Below are positions 47,292 through 59,300 of a DNA stretch of 64,000 nucleotides, one piece after another. The stretch is taken from NCBI GenBank assembly GCA_022749755.1, contig CM040451.1, forward strand, positions 15,818,825-15,882,824, in the 5' to 3' direction. The notes below the pieces were generated by a model, which was not told where the DNA came from, searched no databases, and worked only from the letters and a program-made list of their open reading frames with translations. The position numbers and the translations under genes were made by a program. Each line of letters opens with the position of its first letter. The first letter of the stretch is position 1. The stretch comes from Azadirachta indica (lineage: Eukaryota; Streptophyta; Magnoliopsida; Sapindales; Meliaceae).

Positions 47292-49810
47292 TTGCATGAA
47301 CTATATTGTGTGGCATTTACCAACACTTTATCAACATCTTTATCTAATCAATCTAGTATAGATTATGAGGCATGGAAAAGATTATCTCCCTCTATTGGGT
47401 ATGATTACTTTTTAATTTACGTTGAAATCCCCTTTAAGATAGCTACCCCTTTAGAAGTGATTCCTCAGCATGCCAAGGATAAAGTACCCAAGCCAAGGTT
47501 TCCTGAGGCTAGGTTTCTCGAATCTAGAGTCACTGACTAACCCAAAACGATAGTCATATCTGATAGTTCTTCTAATGATGTGGAGGAAGATATGGAACCT
47601 GACATGCCAAGGACAGGAGATCAAGATGTTCTCGAAAACCTCGATAACTTCATAGATAGACTTGTTACTTAGCTTGAAGAGGAAGCTGCTATCAGATTTG
47701 TAAGTGCTCCTTACGGTATAGAGCAAGTCAGCAAGAATGTTGAGGCCGGCTCCTTTAGGGTAGAAAGTAGCAATAATGATATTAAGGATGTCATTGAGGA
47801 TGAAAACGACAGGGACGAGGATGTTGAAATTGATGACGATGAGACCATCTCTGACCCAACAAAGAAAGCTAGACTATATGAGGTAGATTGTTTTGCGTCT
47901 TCTTTGAACATTTCCGACCTCAAAGCCTACAAGAAGATGTAATAGATTCTTGACGACATTATTCTTAGAATTCCTGAGGTAGACGAGTTTCTTGGTGAGC
48001 CAAGGGAGGGTGAAATAGTTCTGCATGAAGAGTTGTTTCACTTCACGCTTAGATTACCCCTACAAGAATAATTTGCCCCATTCTTCTATTTCTTCGACAT
48101 CCCATCATACCAACTGAATATGAATAGGTGGCAGGTTATCACTAGTCTCTATGAGATTTGGGCTGTCATGGGAAATCCTCTTCCCAATATTGAAGAGATT
48201 AGATACACATACATGCTAAAGAAAAACCCAAAGAGTAATCTTGGTTTTTAATAACTTTCAGTCTTGACCTAAAAGTTGAAAGATAATGACTGGTACCTCA
48301 ACCTGCAAAAAAGGGTTAGAAATATAAGTAGTTTTTTATTGGAGGAGATTGGGACCAGTTACTTAAACATTTGGTCACTAGTAGAAATGTGCCCACCATA
48401 TCCAATAGCAATGGTAGGTGTTATTCCTGATCTTAACTTTATTTTTATCTGAAGTTTCTTCTGCTTTGACTCTCTAGTTTTTTTTTTTTTAGTCGACTTG
48501 TAGGGAAAAATTCCTTCCCTTGTAGATATCTCACTTGAGAAGATTGCTGTTGGGCAGGCTGCTGCTGCAAATTAAAGGGATTTACTTTACCCTGACATAC
48601 TAGTTAGCTCAAGGATAATTGTCTCTGCCCTTATTCGAGGAGAACTTTTAACTACTATGTGCGAAGCTAAAACAGGAAAAAGTAAGGGCTTTAATTCCTA
48701 AGTAGGCTTGGGATTTTATTGTCTTGTTCTAACATTTTTTATTTTCTTTTACAAAAAGAAAGCATCGAAGGGATTTGGGAAGGGTTTTACTGTTTAACTC
48801 GCAAGCTCTGCTGGACTCCACCTAACAAGCAAGGGGGAAAACGGGTTGAGTCAAACCTTGAAGAACACCCCTCCAATTAGAGCAAGAAACTCCTGCCTAA
48901 CTCTAATAGCTCGAAGAATTTGCCGCCCTTCGAAGATAAAGGAAAGAAGGTTAGAGGCTATCAGGGTAAGAATCAATAGCCTCAGGCATTTGGATAAAGG
49001 CCTTTGGACCTAATTGAGAGAAGGGGATTTAACCAACTTGAATCCCTTGAAGATGAATAGGCCTTTGCCAGCCAACTTGGGAAAAAAATACTGCTTGCTG
49101 ACCCGGATCTCCCCATTGATAAAAGGGATGACTTCAAGCATCTGGCTCTGACCATGAGTGATCTGGGGGCAATAATTATTCCGACCATTTCCGCGACCAT
49201 TGAAAAGAAGTCTACAGAGAAGGTGTTGGATCTATTCCATAAGTGGACTTAACAGGCATGATTTTGACTCAACTTATTCTCGCATGATTTGCAAAATCTA
49301 CCTTCTCTTTTTTGACATGATTTTTTTATTTTTCACAGATTGCTCATGGCCTCTCCCTATACAATGAGCGGGCTAAAGAAAACTCTTTTGTTGTTGCCTT
49401 AACTCAAGACACTATCTCCCCACTCAAGGAAGAAAATGAAAAACTGAATTAGCAAATTGATATTACTGAGAAAGGCTGAAGGCATTTAAAGGCACAATTG
49501 TCAAAGGACAGGAAAGAAATAGGGTCAAGATCGATCGAAGGCCGTGGTGTAGCATTAGATTTGAGCATATAAAAATCTGAGCTGGAAAAGCAGTTGGCAG
49601 CCACTAAAGGTTGTATCTTTATAGCTCACAACGAAGGGGTTGATGAAGCGATGGAAAATGCATATAGAATCTGTTGCTGACCCCGACTATAGTTTTGATT
49701 ATATTTATAAAGCTTTGGGTTGGAATTCTCTCGTGTTAGAATTACCTCGGGCTGACAATCTAGAAGAGCATGATGAGGGTTAGGCGATTGATCTTGCCGA
49801 TGTTGACTAG
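47292..49810 (+). pseudogene. Opposite-strand ORF of the gypsy element (plant gypsy-type transposon domain, coiled coil), decayed
   Basis: A series of plus-strand frames broken by stops and shifts. 47750-47870 is very acidic (DVIEDENDRDEDVEIDDDE). 47990-48170 reads EGEIVLHEELFHFTLRLPLQ..PFFYFFDIPSYQLNMNRWQVITSLYEIW, here given in parts, which fits the putative gypsy-type transposon domain (PF04195 style: leader EE, hydrophobic LPL, then a W-containing helix). 49340-49640 is a coiled coil (NSFVVALTQDTISPLKEENEKL). Many stops (for example 47538, 47671, 47940, 48069, 48250) exclude function. No enzyme motif is present. Confidence 0.6.
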
Positions 49811-50054
49811 GAACTCTCTGATCCTCCTATGCTTACGTGACCAAAATTCACTTGAGACCAACGCCTTTGGACGGCCTCCTTTCGAGACCGTTACTTCTTC
49901 AACTCCAAGCAAATGACAAAATCTTTTATAACTTTCTGTCTGAACTTTAAAAATTTTGTTTGGAAGCTTGTACATATATTTCACTGAACTTATTTTTAAT
50001 TTCAGCTCATGTATAAAAGTTTTATTTAATATCTTTCTATAAGCTATATACACT

Positions 50055-50442
50055 TCTATTTTACCCTGACCACGGATTACTTAATGATAAAGTACTGAAC
50101 TTCATTTTCTCGTTCAAGATGACCGACCTGAGCAAGTACTTAGAATAAATCTTGAAACCCATTTTATCACTCAAAATATTCTAAAAATAGAAACTTGGGG
50201 TAACACTGACATTATTTAGAACTTGAGCTAACTCCTTACTTAGAATGAATTATGAGCTGACCCTTCATCACTCAAAGTATTATAAGGGAGTAACTCTATG
50301 TTTTCACTCAGTCTTGGATTACTTAGTCACGATAAAATGAAATTAATTTTCTCATTCAAATTTCCCAGAATCCGAGCTGGTGTTTTATTAGAGCAAATTT
50401 CAAACTGCATTTTTTGCTTGAAATATTCTAAAGAAATGCAAT
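50055..50442. repeat. Diverged tandem repeats in the gypsy spacer
   Basis: About three units of ~120-130 bp with recurring TTACTTAGAAT..AT.TTGA, CCCATTTTATCACTCAAAATATTCTAA and related forms. Tandem repeats in this spacer are common in Tat-lineage elements. Confidence 0.5.
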
Positions 50443-52271
50443 ATATATATATATTTTTTTTTAATAATCCCCAAGCCAAAGCTCAGAGCAAAGTTATAAA
50501 ATAATTAAAAGAGAGTAGCACATACAGGCTAAGCCTAAAAAAGAAATGAACAAGCCAAGCTAAAACAAAGCTGGAAATGAAGGCACAAAGCCATGCAAAA
50601 ACTACGTATTTGCCACGAATGAATAGCCAAAGAAAAAACAGATGGCCCAGCAACTCCTTCATAGTCAAGAGAACCTATAGGATGGAAACTTACATGCATC
50701 CCGTGTGATAAAGCTTTGAATTGCAGTTGGAGGAGAGTCCCACCAACATAGAGAGGGGCAACGAAGCCCCAGGTTCGCCATAAAGTCTGTAACACTATTA
50801 TTTTCTTTATATATGAGGCTAAAATGAAAATTCAGTGTGTCAAAAAGATGTCTACAATTCAACCAATGATTTCAAAGAGTCTAAGGAGGAACTAAAGAGG
50901 AATTCGCCAAGTACTTAATGACAAACATAGAATCAGCCTCAAGCCAGATATTATACCAGCCATTCTCCATAGCCAACTCTATAACCAAAATAATTGTCAT
51001 TAACTCAGTAAAGAAATCATTAGAGTGACCACGAAAAAGACTGAAACTACCTAAAAAGTTTCTCGAATGATCCCTGAACACACCTCTGCACGCAGCTGGG
51101 CTGGGGTTGCCTTTCGCCAAACCATCCAAATTGGCCTTAATCCAAGATATAAGAGAGGGGACCCAACTCAAAATATGAACCTTCGATGCCTTGCCAAGAA
51201 ACCAGGGCACTCCTAGCTCATGAAGGATTTCTCTATCAAACCCAAAATGAACAAAAGCTGGACAAATCTTTGTATAGTACCTCATATAAGCTGTAACCTC
51301 TACCCAAATAGAGTGAAGAGAGGGACAAACATCCTCAAACCAAAGCTTATTCCTGGTTTTCTGCAATGAATAAAAAAAGATGATAAGCTACTAAAAACCA
51401 TTAATGAAAAAGCTGAGGGATGAAGTTGCAAGTAGTAACAAAATGCCATAAACCTTGAACCGTATCCATAAAAAGCACCGACGACTGAAACAAAGAACCC
51501 AGCCATTGCCAAACACCAACAGCAAATGAACAACAAACAAATAAGTAGTCTACCCTTTCAGCATGAAAGGGAGTAGTATATAAGGAACATGTAGAAACTA
51601 TAACAATGCCATGACTTTGAAAAACATCGTCCGTGGGTAATCTATTATGAAGAATTCTCCAAAGAAAGAAAGACAACTTTGGAGGGATAAAGGACTTCTT
51701 TATCAGAGAAGTCCAAGTTTTCCAATTCGACTAACTCTAAGAAAATTATAACTGTTGTTTAGGGAGAGATTTCCATCCCACGGGCTCTTCCAAACCAGCC
51801 GATCATCACAAGGAACCCGAGGGAGGACGATATTCAAAATAAGTTGTGGAAGCTTTGGAAAAATAACAAAGAAATTATTAGAAAGAATCCGCCTTTCATT
51901 CCTAATAACCTGTGAGACAGTGGTTTAAAGGGGGACACCATAATCTCGCTTGAGAGTAAGGGGCAACAACCAGGTATATAGCCAAAAGTTTATATGAGAG
52001 CCATCAATAATAATCCATCGTGAACCCTTATTACAACAATCCAAAATAGAATGAAAACCAGTCCATAAAGAGGAGCATCAGAAAACCAAGCTACCATATA
52101 ATAAACCATATCGGCTTCTCAGAAACACAGAGCTACTTTATAATGAATTCTTAGCATCCTAAACAAACTTAAGAAGACAAGAATGGTTAAGAACTATAAG
52201 ATTTCGAAGCCCAAACCCCTTTCCTCCTTAGGAGTACAAAAGCGATCCCATGAAATTAGTGCAAGGTTTCT
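50443..52271 (-). mobile_element. 5'-truncated L1-type LINE inserted in the gypsy relic
   Basis: Runs on the minus strand from the C-terminal end of reverse transcriptase (ISWDRFCTPKEERGLGLRNL near 52250) through the linker (WKSPWDGNLSLNNSY) and zinc-binding zf-RVT region (KLSFFLWRILHNRLPTDD near 51670) to an RNase H domain, then a poly(A) (plus-strand T run 50453-50462). Flanked by a near-perfect target duplication: TTCTAAAGAAATGCAATA (50426-50443) and TTCTAAGAAATGCGATA (52272-52288). Confidence 0.85.
50665..51366 (-). pseudogene. LINE RNase H domain (RVT_3 type)
   Basis: Two minus-strand stretches in one frame (51366-50881 and 50862-50665) are separated by an in-frame stop near 50881. The start (WIKANLDGLAKGNP), the Glu of FTELMTI, the Asp of LEADSM and the late Asp of NSVTDFMAN place all four acidic RNase H residues. 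The upstream zf-RVT part (51676-51401) is in another frame, so at least one frameshift separates the domains. Non-functional remnant. Confidence 0.8.
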
Positions 52272-52354
52272 TTCTAAGAAATGCGATAATTTGAAGTAAC
52301 TCTGACCTGACTAGAAAATCTCTTGAAATCCTTGCTCAGATCGATGTTGCACTT

Positions 52355-52470
52355 GATTGGTATTTTTTTGATTTGTGCGTTGTTGTTAACCTCACTAGAT
52401 TGGTATTTTTTTAACTTGGAGATGTCGTTAACTTTACCAAATTGGTATTTCTTGATCTGGTTTTGCCACC
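52355..52470. repeat. Short tandem repeat, about 45 bp x 3
   Basis: Three copies of GATTGGTATTTTTTTGA/AACTTG..GTTGTTAACCTCACT-like units in the gypsy spacer next to the end of pol. Confidence 0.6.
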
Positions 52471-52559
52471 TTATTTTTGGAGTAGAATGAATGCTATTCG
52501 CATATTGACTTTATCGTTAGCCATCAAACAGAATGAATAGGAAACAAAATTTCATTAAT

Positions 52560-54320
52560 ATTCACAAAGAAAGCTACAATCATGAATTTCAAACTCAAGG
52601 ATAATACACCTTAAGCATTTCTATATTCCATAACTTCTTCACCTATCTCCTATATGGGTATTACAGCTTATACATTCTTGGCCTCATAATTCTAGCAACC
52701 TTGTAAAAACCTTTCCAATTTGCCCCGATAACTCCTTCTCTTATTTATGTTCAAGGTGACTTTCCTTAAGACCAGATCACCCTCTCTGAATTTCTTAATG
52801 CAAACTTTCTAATTGTAGTACTTGACACTTTTTATTGGTAAGCAATCATCTTAATCAAGACCTAATCTCTTTTCTCCTTGAGCATATCTAGGTCATTCAA
52901 TATATATTTTTCATTGTCCACTTTGTCAAAATATGGAGACCTTGACATCGATTAGTATCACTGTTTCAAAAACAAACACTAATGAATATGATGTTTATCC
53001 TATTATGGCTTTTGCCGAGGTCCTATATGCCTATAATACTTGTGGCAATTCATCTACCCATACCTCTTTATAATCATCTAATCTCTTCTTCAGAGTTTTC
53101 TTAATAATCTTGTTCAATGCTTCACTTTGCCCATTAGCTGGTAGATGAAGTGAGTCATAAGCCGCAAGTCAATATTCAATTTAGAGCAGAATTTTCTAAA
53201 ACTGTTATTATTGAACTACTTTCAATTATCTACAATCACGAGCATGTTGTGTCCTAAACTTGTAGAGAGGTTACCAAAGGCTCATCTTTTATCTATTTAC
53301 TGAAGTAATCAATCGCAACAATTGCATGGTTCATCTAAGCTCGACTTGTGGTAAAGACACAATCAAGTCTAGCCTCTCTTGTGTCAACGTCCACAGGCTA
53401 AGAAGTGTTGTAAGCTTCTCGGGAGATTGTTTAGGTACATTTTAACAAAGCTGACATCCTTGAGACAACCTTGTAGCCTAAATCGCATCTTGACGTAAGG
53501 TCAGCCAATAATATTCTTGCCTCAATATCTAATGTTCTTGAGACTGAGCTCCTCTGTGGTCTTTAAAATTCTCCTTGGGTCTCTTTAAGCATATAATCTA
53601 CTTCATTTAATGATAAACACCTTAGATAAGAGAGCCCAAGCCCTTTTTTGTACAACACTCCATCCATCATGTAGTATCGAGTTAACCTATTCTTGATCTT
53701 TTTGGTAACCTCTCTATCTTCTAGTAATTCTCCCTCCTTGAGGTATTTCTAGATTGGGTCCATCTAGGTTGGTCCTGTATTATTCTCAATTGTTAGAACT
53801 ATAGAAGAACTCTTCTAATCAACACTTTTACAAGGTAAGAGTTCCACTAGGATAACTAGGGGATTGGCTTGTAATGAGGATGTCAACCTTCGAAAAAAAT
53901 TTGCTCGAGTATTTTAGCTTGAGAAGCTTGTTCCATTGTCACCTTCTTCATTTTGCTCATTAGTTGTCAAACCTTATGAAGGTAAGGCTACATATTTTTT
54001 CTCAAGCCTGAAAATTGTCTGTTAACTTGATTTACTACAAGTTGTGAATCACCTTTTATCTCCAAGTAATCCATTCTAACTGCAAGTGCTAGACCTAGAC
54101 AGTTATTAATGCCTTATGTTCAGTTTTGTTATTTGTCACCCAAAAGTCAAATATAAAAGCATAAGTCAACTCTGTATTATCTGGTCCCACAAAGATGATT
54201 CCCACTTCTACTTCTTATATGTTTGAACCACCATCAATGTATAATTGCCACGGTCGGGTTGTTTCTTATTGGTCGGTTAGAGCCTTTTTCTCCTAAGATG
54301 GCATAATCTCTAGAATCTGG
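52560..54320 (-). pseudogene. Ty3-gypsy pol remnant: RNase H and integrase
   Basis: Minus strand, many stops. RNase H at about 54255-54100 reads WQLYIDGGSNI, then VGIIFVGPDNTELTYAF and TNNKTEHKAL, the usual gypsy RNase H pattern with first Asp and the Glu-equivalent region. The integrase core follows at about 53400-52950: SPW, the HLPANGQSEALNKI region and DELPQVL-AYRTSAKA. The C-terminal part at about 52800-52680 (RKVTLN-type, then GKLERFLQG) matches the integrase tail. Upstream reverse transcriptase, protease and gag are not found. Confidence 0.8.
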
Positions 54321-54389
54321 TGTACCATTGTATTTTTAGTCACAAACCTTTTTGCGATAAAATCTACGAGAGTTTAGGTTTTTTATCAT

Positions 54390-55700
54390 GATAACGTTAA
54401 CTATAAGGATACGAGTTATATCAAGTAATTAAGAGTATTATCCACAAGGATTAAATTTTAGAATCAAAGTAAAGTATTATGATTATGGTAACTTAATTTT
54501 ATCTAAGGAACCTAATTTCATGAACAAATTTAAATATAAAAACATAATTAAATAACAAACCAAATTAAAAGAAATGGAAATTTCCATGAAAATAGTTTTA
54601 AGGTCTTAACTTTATCTATGCATCCTCACGTTTATGTTAATTAGGTATTATTAATGTTTTCAAGTTTAATTCACTAATCACAGGTTAACTCATTCAATTA
54701 AACATGCATTAAAAACAACTCATTATGAACTATTTAGAGCTCAACTATCTCTCGATGTATTGTATTAAATATTAATACAATTATTTAGGTTTTGAGGTCC
54801 TCTCGAACTTTAGGAATCTAAATTGTGTTTTCCTATTTAGGTAAATAAATTAAATTCTCCTGAGTATTAACTAGCTCACAGAAATCAATTAACTTATCAA
54901 AATAAGAAATTAAAGGTATTATGAATAAGGATAAACAGAAGTGAATGAATTATAAACATTAACAACATTAAAATATATCAAAACATGATTTGAATAGATT
55001 GTTCAAGACTCCATGGTGAAGGTTCTAGGGCCTTGAATTCACTTATCTATTTCTATGTTTCTCCTAATTAACTGTTATTAATGTGTTTTACTCTAATTCA
55101 CTAATCACAAGATGAAAACTGATTTTATTACCTCTCCCAAGTATTAACCAAGGTCTTACGTATAACTAAATAAGTTGATATTCCTATCTACCCCAATTAA
55201 TTATATGCTCAATAAGCACTCCTTGATATTCAACTCATAGAACTCAATTACCTCCTAGTCTCTTAAAATCTTAAGTGTTGATTAGATTACGTAGCTGTTG
55301 ATCTCCTCTCGATCTCACAACTACCTAGATTGTATTTCTTTAATCCAATAATTAAAATAGTATTTTTTAAGACTCAATTTATTTATCTTCAATTAACACA
55401 TATAAATTAGACTATGATAACATTAATAACTTGCCAATTGATCAAAACATAATTTGAATAAATTAATCAAGACTTTAGGATAATGAAATTAGTCCAATAT
55501 AGAAAAATCCATAACAATTATTAACAAGAAATTCATAAATGTTAATATAGTCTAAAAAAATATTATAAAATATAAATTTCAAGAGATAAATGGAAGGAAG
55601 AGAGAAAACTCAAGTCAAGAGATGTTTCAAGCCTTCAATTCTTCAAGAATTTGCCAAAAATCTTCAAGAAATTGTTGAATTCTAAGCCTCTCTCTCTAGA
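54390..55700. repeat. Dispersed repeat family R, copies 2 and 3 in tandem
   Basis: 54440-55010 and 55011-55600 repeat each other and also 42100-42840 (shared TTCACTAATCACA and AACATAATTTGAATA motifs). The start holds TATTATCCACAAGGATT, a motif common in gypsy LTR/leader sequence. They occupy the place where gag should be, so gag was probably deleted or displaced by this sequence. Confidence 0.55.
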
Positions 55701-56034
55701 AAATTAGCCTATTTCTTCTCCTAGAGACTCTTTTCTTTCACTGGTTGCCTCCCAAGATGATGTCTGCCTTTTTCTACCATTGTTAACTCAAACTTCTAAT
55801 TCTAGACGGCACTTGCTGTTGATGTCAAAAAATTGCCATTGTTAATATCAAACAACAATTACTTGGATTTACATGTTTCTTGCGAAGTTTGTCTCCACTT
55901 GTAGCATAAAAATGATCAAAGAAAGAGCCAGCTTACTAGCGTAGGCTATCCAATGCTTAGGTTAATTAGTCATTCTTGGGAGAGAAAGAATTTAGTTGAA
56001 TTTAGAATTTGGCAAAGTTTTGCCTTAAATGATT

Positions 56035-56372
56035 GTGCGTACCTTATTTCTTTAACCACTTGGGTTTTATAGCTTTCTTGACTAACTGTTTTTTTCTCAT
56101 TTTCTACCATAACCATCCATGATGGAAGGTGGGATTGTGGGTGGTTGCAATTAATTCCGAGAATTCTCAACTAGGTTTGTTTTCTTCACCCAACCTAAAA
56201 GGTATTCGATAGCCGACCATGAATCAGGTAGGAACATTGGTCGCATCATCTGGCGTAGGGCTTTTTACCTCGGGTGCTATGTCATAGCTAACCATAAGTA
56301 GATATTTTTCCAACCATGCGACTATATTTTCACTCAATGCAAAATGCATTGGGCTTAGTTATTTCTCAAACA
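56035..56372 (-). repeat. 5' LTR of the gypsy relic
   Basis: Direct repeat of 46005-46353; outer end CTCAAACA at 56372. The homology may extend further left, into the part hidden by the gap in the other copy. The following AGTTA could be one half of a target duplication; the other half is not visible. Confidence 0.7.
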
Positions 56373-59300
56373 AGTTAAAAAACAAACACCTCTTAAACAT
56401 TTAAATAATTTTATTTAAATTCCATATTAAAAAAACAAGGAGGCTCTTAATCTCAAACGTACAATATTTAAAATAGTTAATTAACACTTATTTTCAACTA
56501 ACACTTATCAATCATCCATATATTTGTATTTAATAATCAATAATTTTATAACTTAACGATAGTGATGGCTTAAAAGGAATTTAATGCGATATTATGATTT
56601 GCTTAATTTGTAAATTAATTAATAGGATAATATTATTTCTGAAAATTAAACTTAGATATACAATTACAAAAATTTGTAATGTCGAGAAAGCAACAGAATT
56701 ATGTAAGAACTGGAACTGTTTTTATGAGAAATTCTTCAGTGCCAACGTATTAATGTCAAATTTTTAATTTTTTAATAGTTAATAATTTGATACATTATTT
56801 TCGTGTAGATAAATAGATAAAGTTTATACAGCTGAAAATTAATGAACCTCATATATAAACTCTGTAGTCGGAATTAAATTTATATAGCTGGAGTTTTTTT
56901 TTATTATTATTTTCTCTTAGAAAGTAATTTAGTGATTTAATAAATTGTACCACTATAAATGAGTGTATACTGGGGAATCAATAAGTAAATTATTATTGTT
57001 AAACAAATTTTCTCTAACCTTTATATTGAGTCAAAACTTTTTTACCTAATTCTATTGAAATATTACCAACAATTTTCCAATTATATTGAGTTGAGTTCTA
57101 AACTCCAAAGACTAGAATATTCGGTTGATTAATTGATTCATCATATGAATGCTTCTCCTAATCTGGGATAATTCATGAATTGAAATGGGACATAGATTTA
57201 TATATTGATTTTTAACATAAGAATAGAACAATATTTAAGCAATTTATTGCTGAGTCTCTTTCACTACTACTGCAAAGATCTATCATCTAACCTCGGTCGT
57301 TAATGTGCGGATTTTATCTCCAAATTAAACTTTTATGAAAATTATTAAAGAAAAAATTAGATATGTAAGGGCAGAGTAACAAGTAAATAACTGAAAGGTA
57401 AAAATATTAAAAAGTAAAATTAATAAGCTAATATTTTAAAAATAATTAATAAATCAAAAGGTAAATAAATAATTATATAAAGTGAAGTTGTTAAACTATA
57501 TATAAACTTAAAATTTAAATTTAAAATGTAAATATTGTAATAAAAAATTTGAAAAATTGTAGGACTAAGGGACCTAACAGCGCCACCTCTTTCTTAAGAG
57601 TTTATTTATTTTTTTAATTGAAATCTCAATATAATTATTTATATGTTTAAGAGTTGTTTATTTTTTAACTTATGTTTGAATATTTGTTAAAAACATTTAA
57701 ATGTAATTAAGTTAATAACTTTTACTTAATCTTAATGAGTAAATTTATAAATAATTTAATATTTTTTATTTTTCAAATATATCTCTATTTTATTAATTTA
57801 TTTATTAATAAAATTAAAACCCTAATTAATTATTTTTGATGTATCTCTTCCCTATTGTGAGTCTCCTCTATTTATTTTCTTAATCTCACTTATTTTATAT
57901 TTTAATTATTGCAATAAATTTATATATTTAGATAACTACAACTATATTACAATATGACTTATTATTTTTATTTAATTTTTGTTAATTTTATATCGTCAAT
58001 TAAAAATTATTTTTTTTTAGAAAATCATATATCAAATAAATAAATAATATACATACTAATATAATTTATTATTTTTTATCTAATATTGTTATACTCTAAT
58101 TAAAATTATTATACATATAAGTATTTTATTTAAAAAAATATATATGTCAATATATTAGTTTTTAAATTTATTATTTTATCAAAACAAATAACTTAGTATT
58201 TATTATTAGATATTTTAAAATAAAAAATAAATATATCATTTAAATTAAGATTTCAATCATATTCAGAGTTTAGTAAATAAAAAAAATGCTACCTAACACT
58301 ACATTCAATTAATGTACCAAAGAAATTGTTATTTAAGACAAAACCATGGAACACGAAAGTCAATTTTGATTTAGATAATCAACGGACCAGCCTGTCTTTG
58401 TTTGATTTTTAAATTTTAATTGTTTGTTGTTAAGTTATTCTACAACAAAACAGCAACATGTGAATTATGGACCCATGTGCTATTGCTGCAATATTCACGG
58501 CAGCTGTTTCCTTCAAACAAATTTGTCTTATTCCATAGAATATATAATAATAACTATGTACACCATGTGATTTTGGATTCATCAAATCCATGCATCCATA
58601 GAGTTCTAGTAAATATGATAAACCCCTTGGTAATTAATGTTGCTTGTAATATTTTCAAAATATTTTGGACGTCAGTATGATTAAATTCTATTAAGTATAA
58701 ATTTGACTAACTAAAAATGTATATGGGTTATTTATGATTTATCGTGTGCACCAGTCAGAAGAATAAATGGAATATAATATTATGAAAAATTAAAGTTTTT
58801 AAATTATATGGACATTAATTAAGCAAGTTTCAACAGATTATATTTTTTTCTTTTGGGCGTGTATCGTGAATGTGAATTCATGTGATTAGATTCTATTAAC
58901 CTTAACCTTGCTTAATAAATAAATTATTTCATTAATAATATTATTCCTTCGGGAATTTTTTTTGTTTAAAATAAATAAATAAAAACCTTATCCAAGAAAT
59001 TTGTGTTAGCGACAATTTGTCTTTTTTTCATTTTTTCCTTTTGTCTGTCTTGAATATTTATTTAAGTAGTGAGAATATGCAACCCTCTTGCATGTGGGTG
59101 ATATTAGTGCATATTAAATTAATGATAATGACACAATTAGGTGTTATTTTGACAAGGTTTGGTTTTTTTTTTTTTTATCTAATTACAAAGCTTATTTAGA
59201 TTTTAGATTCTAGCATTAAGTTAAAAATTATCTTATTCAGACACAATTACTAAATTTTTTAGTGTTAAATTAAAAAATAAATATTTTAAAACATTAGAAT

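Larger units (their letters stand above)
46005..56372 (-). mobile_element. Ty3-gypsy retrotransposon relic, Tat-like, with opposite-strand ORF
   Basis: Order on the minus strand: 5' LTR (right, to 56372), a leader filled with family R repeats, decayed RNase H and integrase (about 54320-52560), a spacer with short tandem repeats and an inserted LINE, a gag-like coiled-coil frame in the opposite orientation (47292-49810 plus), then the 3' LTR (left, to 46353). An extra antisense frame between pol and the 3' LTR is known for Tat-lineage elements such as Grande. Protease and most of reverse transcriptase are missing. Confidence 0.65.

Noticed and set aside
58420..58680. 86-residue plus-strand frame
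   Set aside because: No domain, no promoter features, composition as expected for chance frames in AT-rich DNA.
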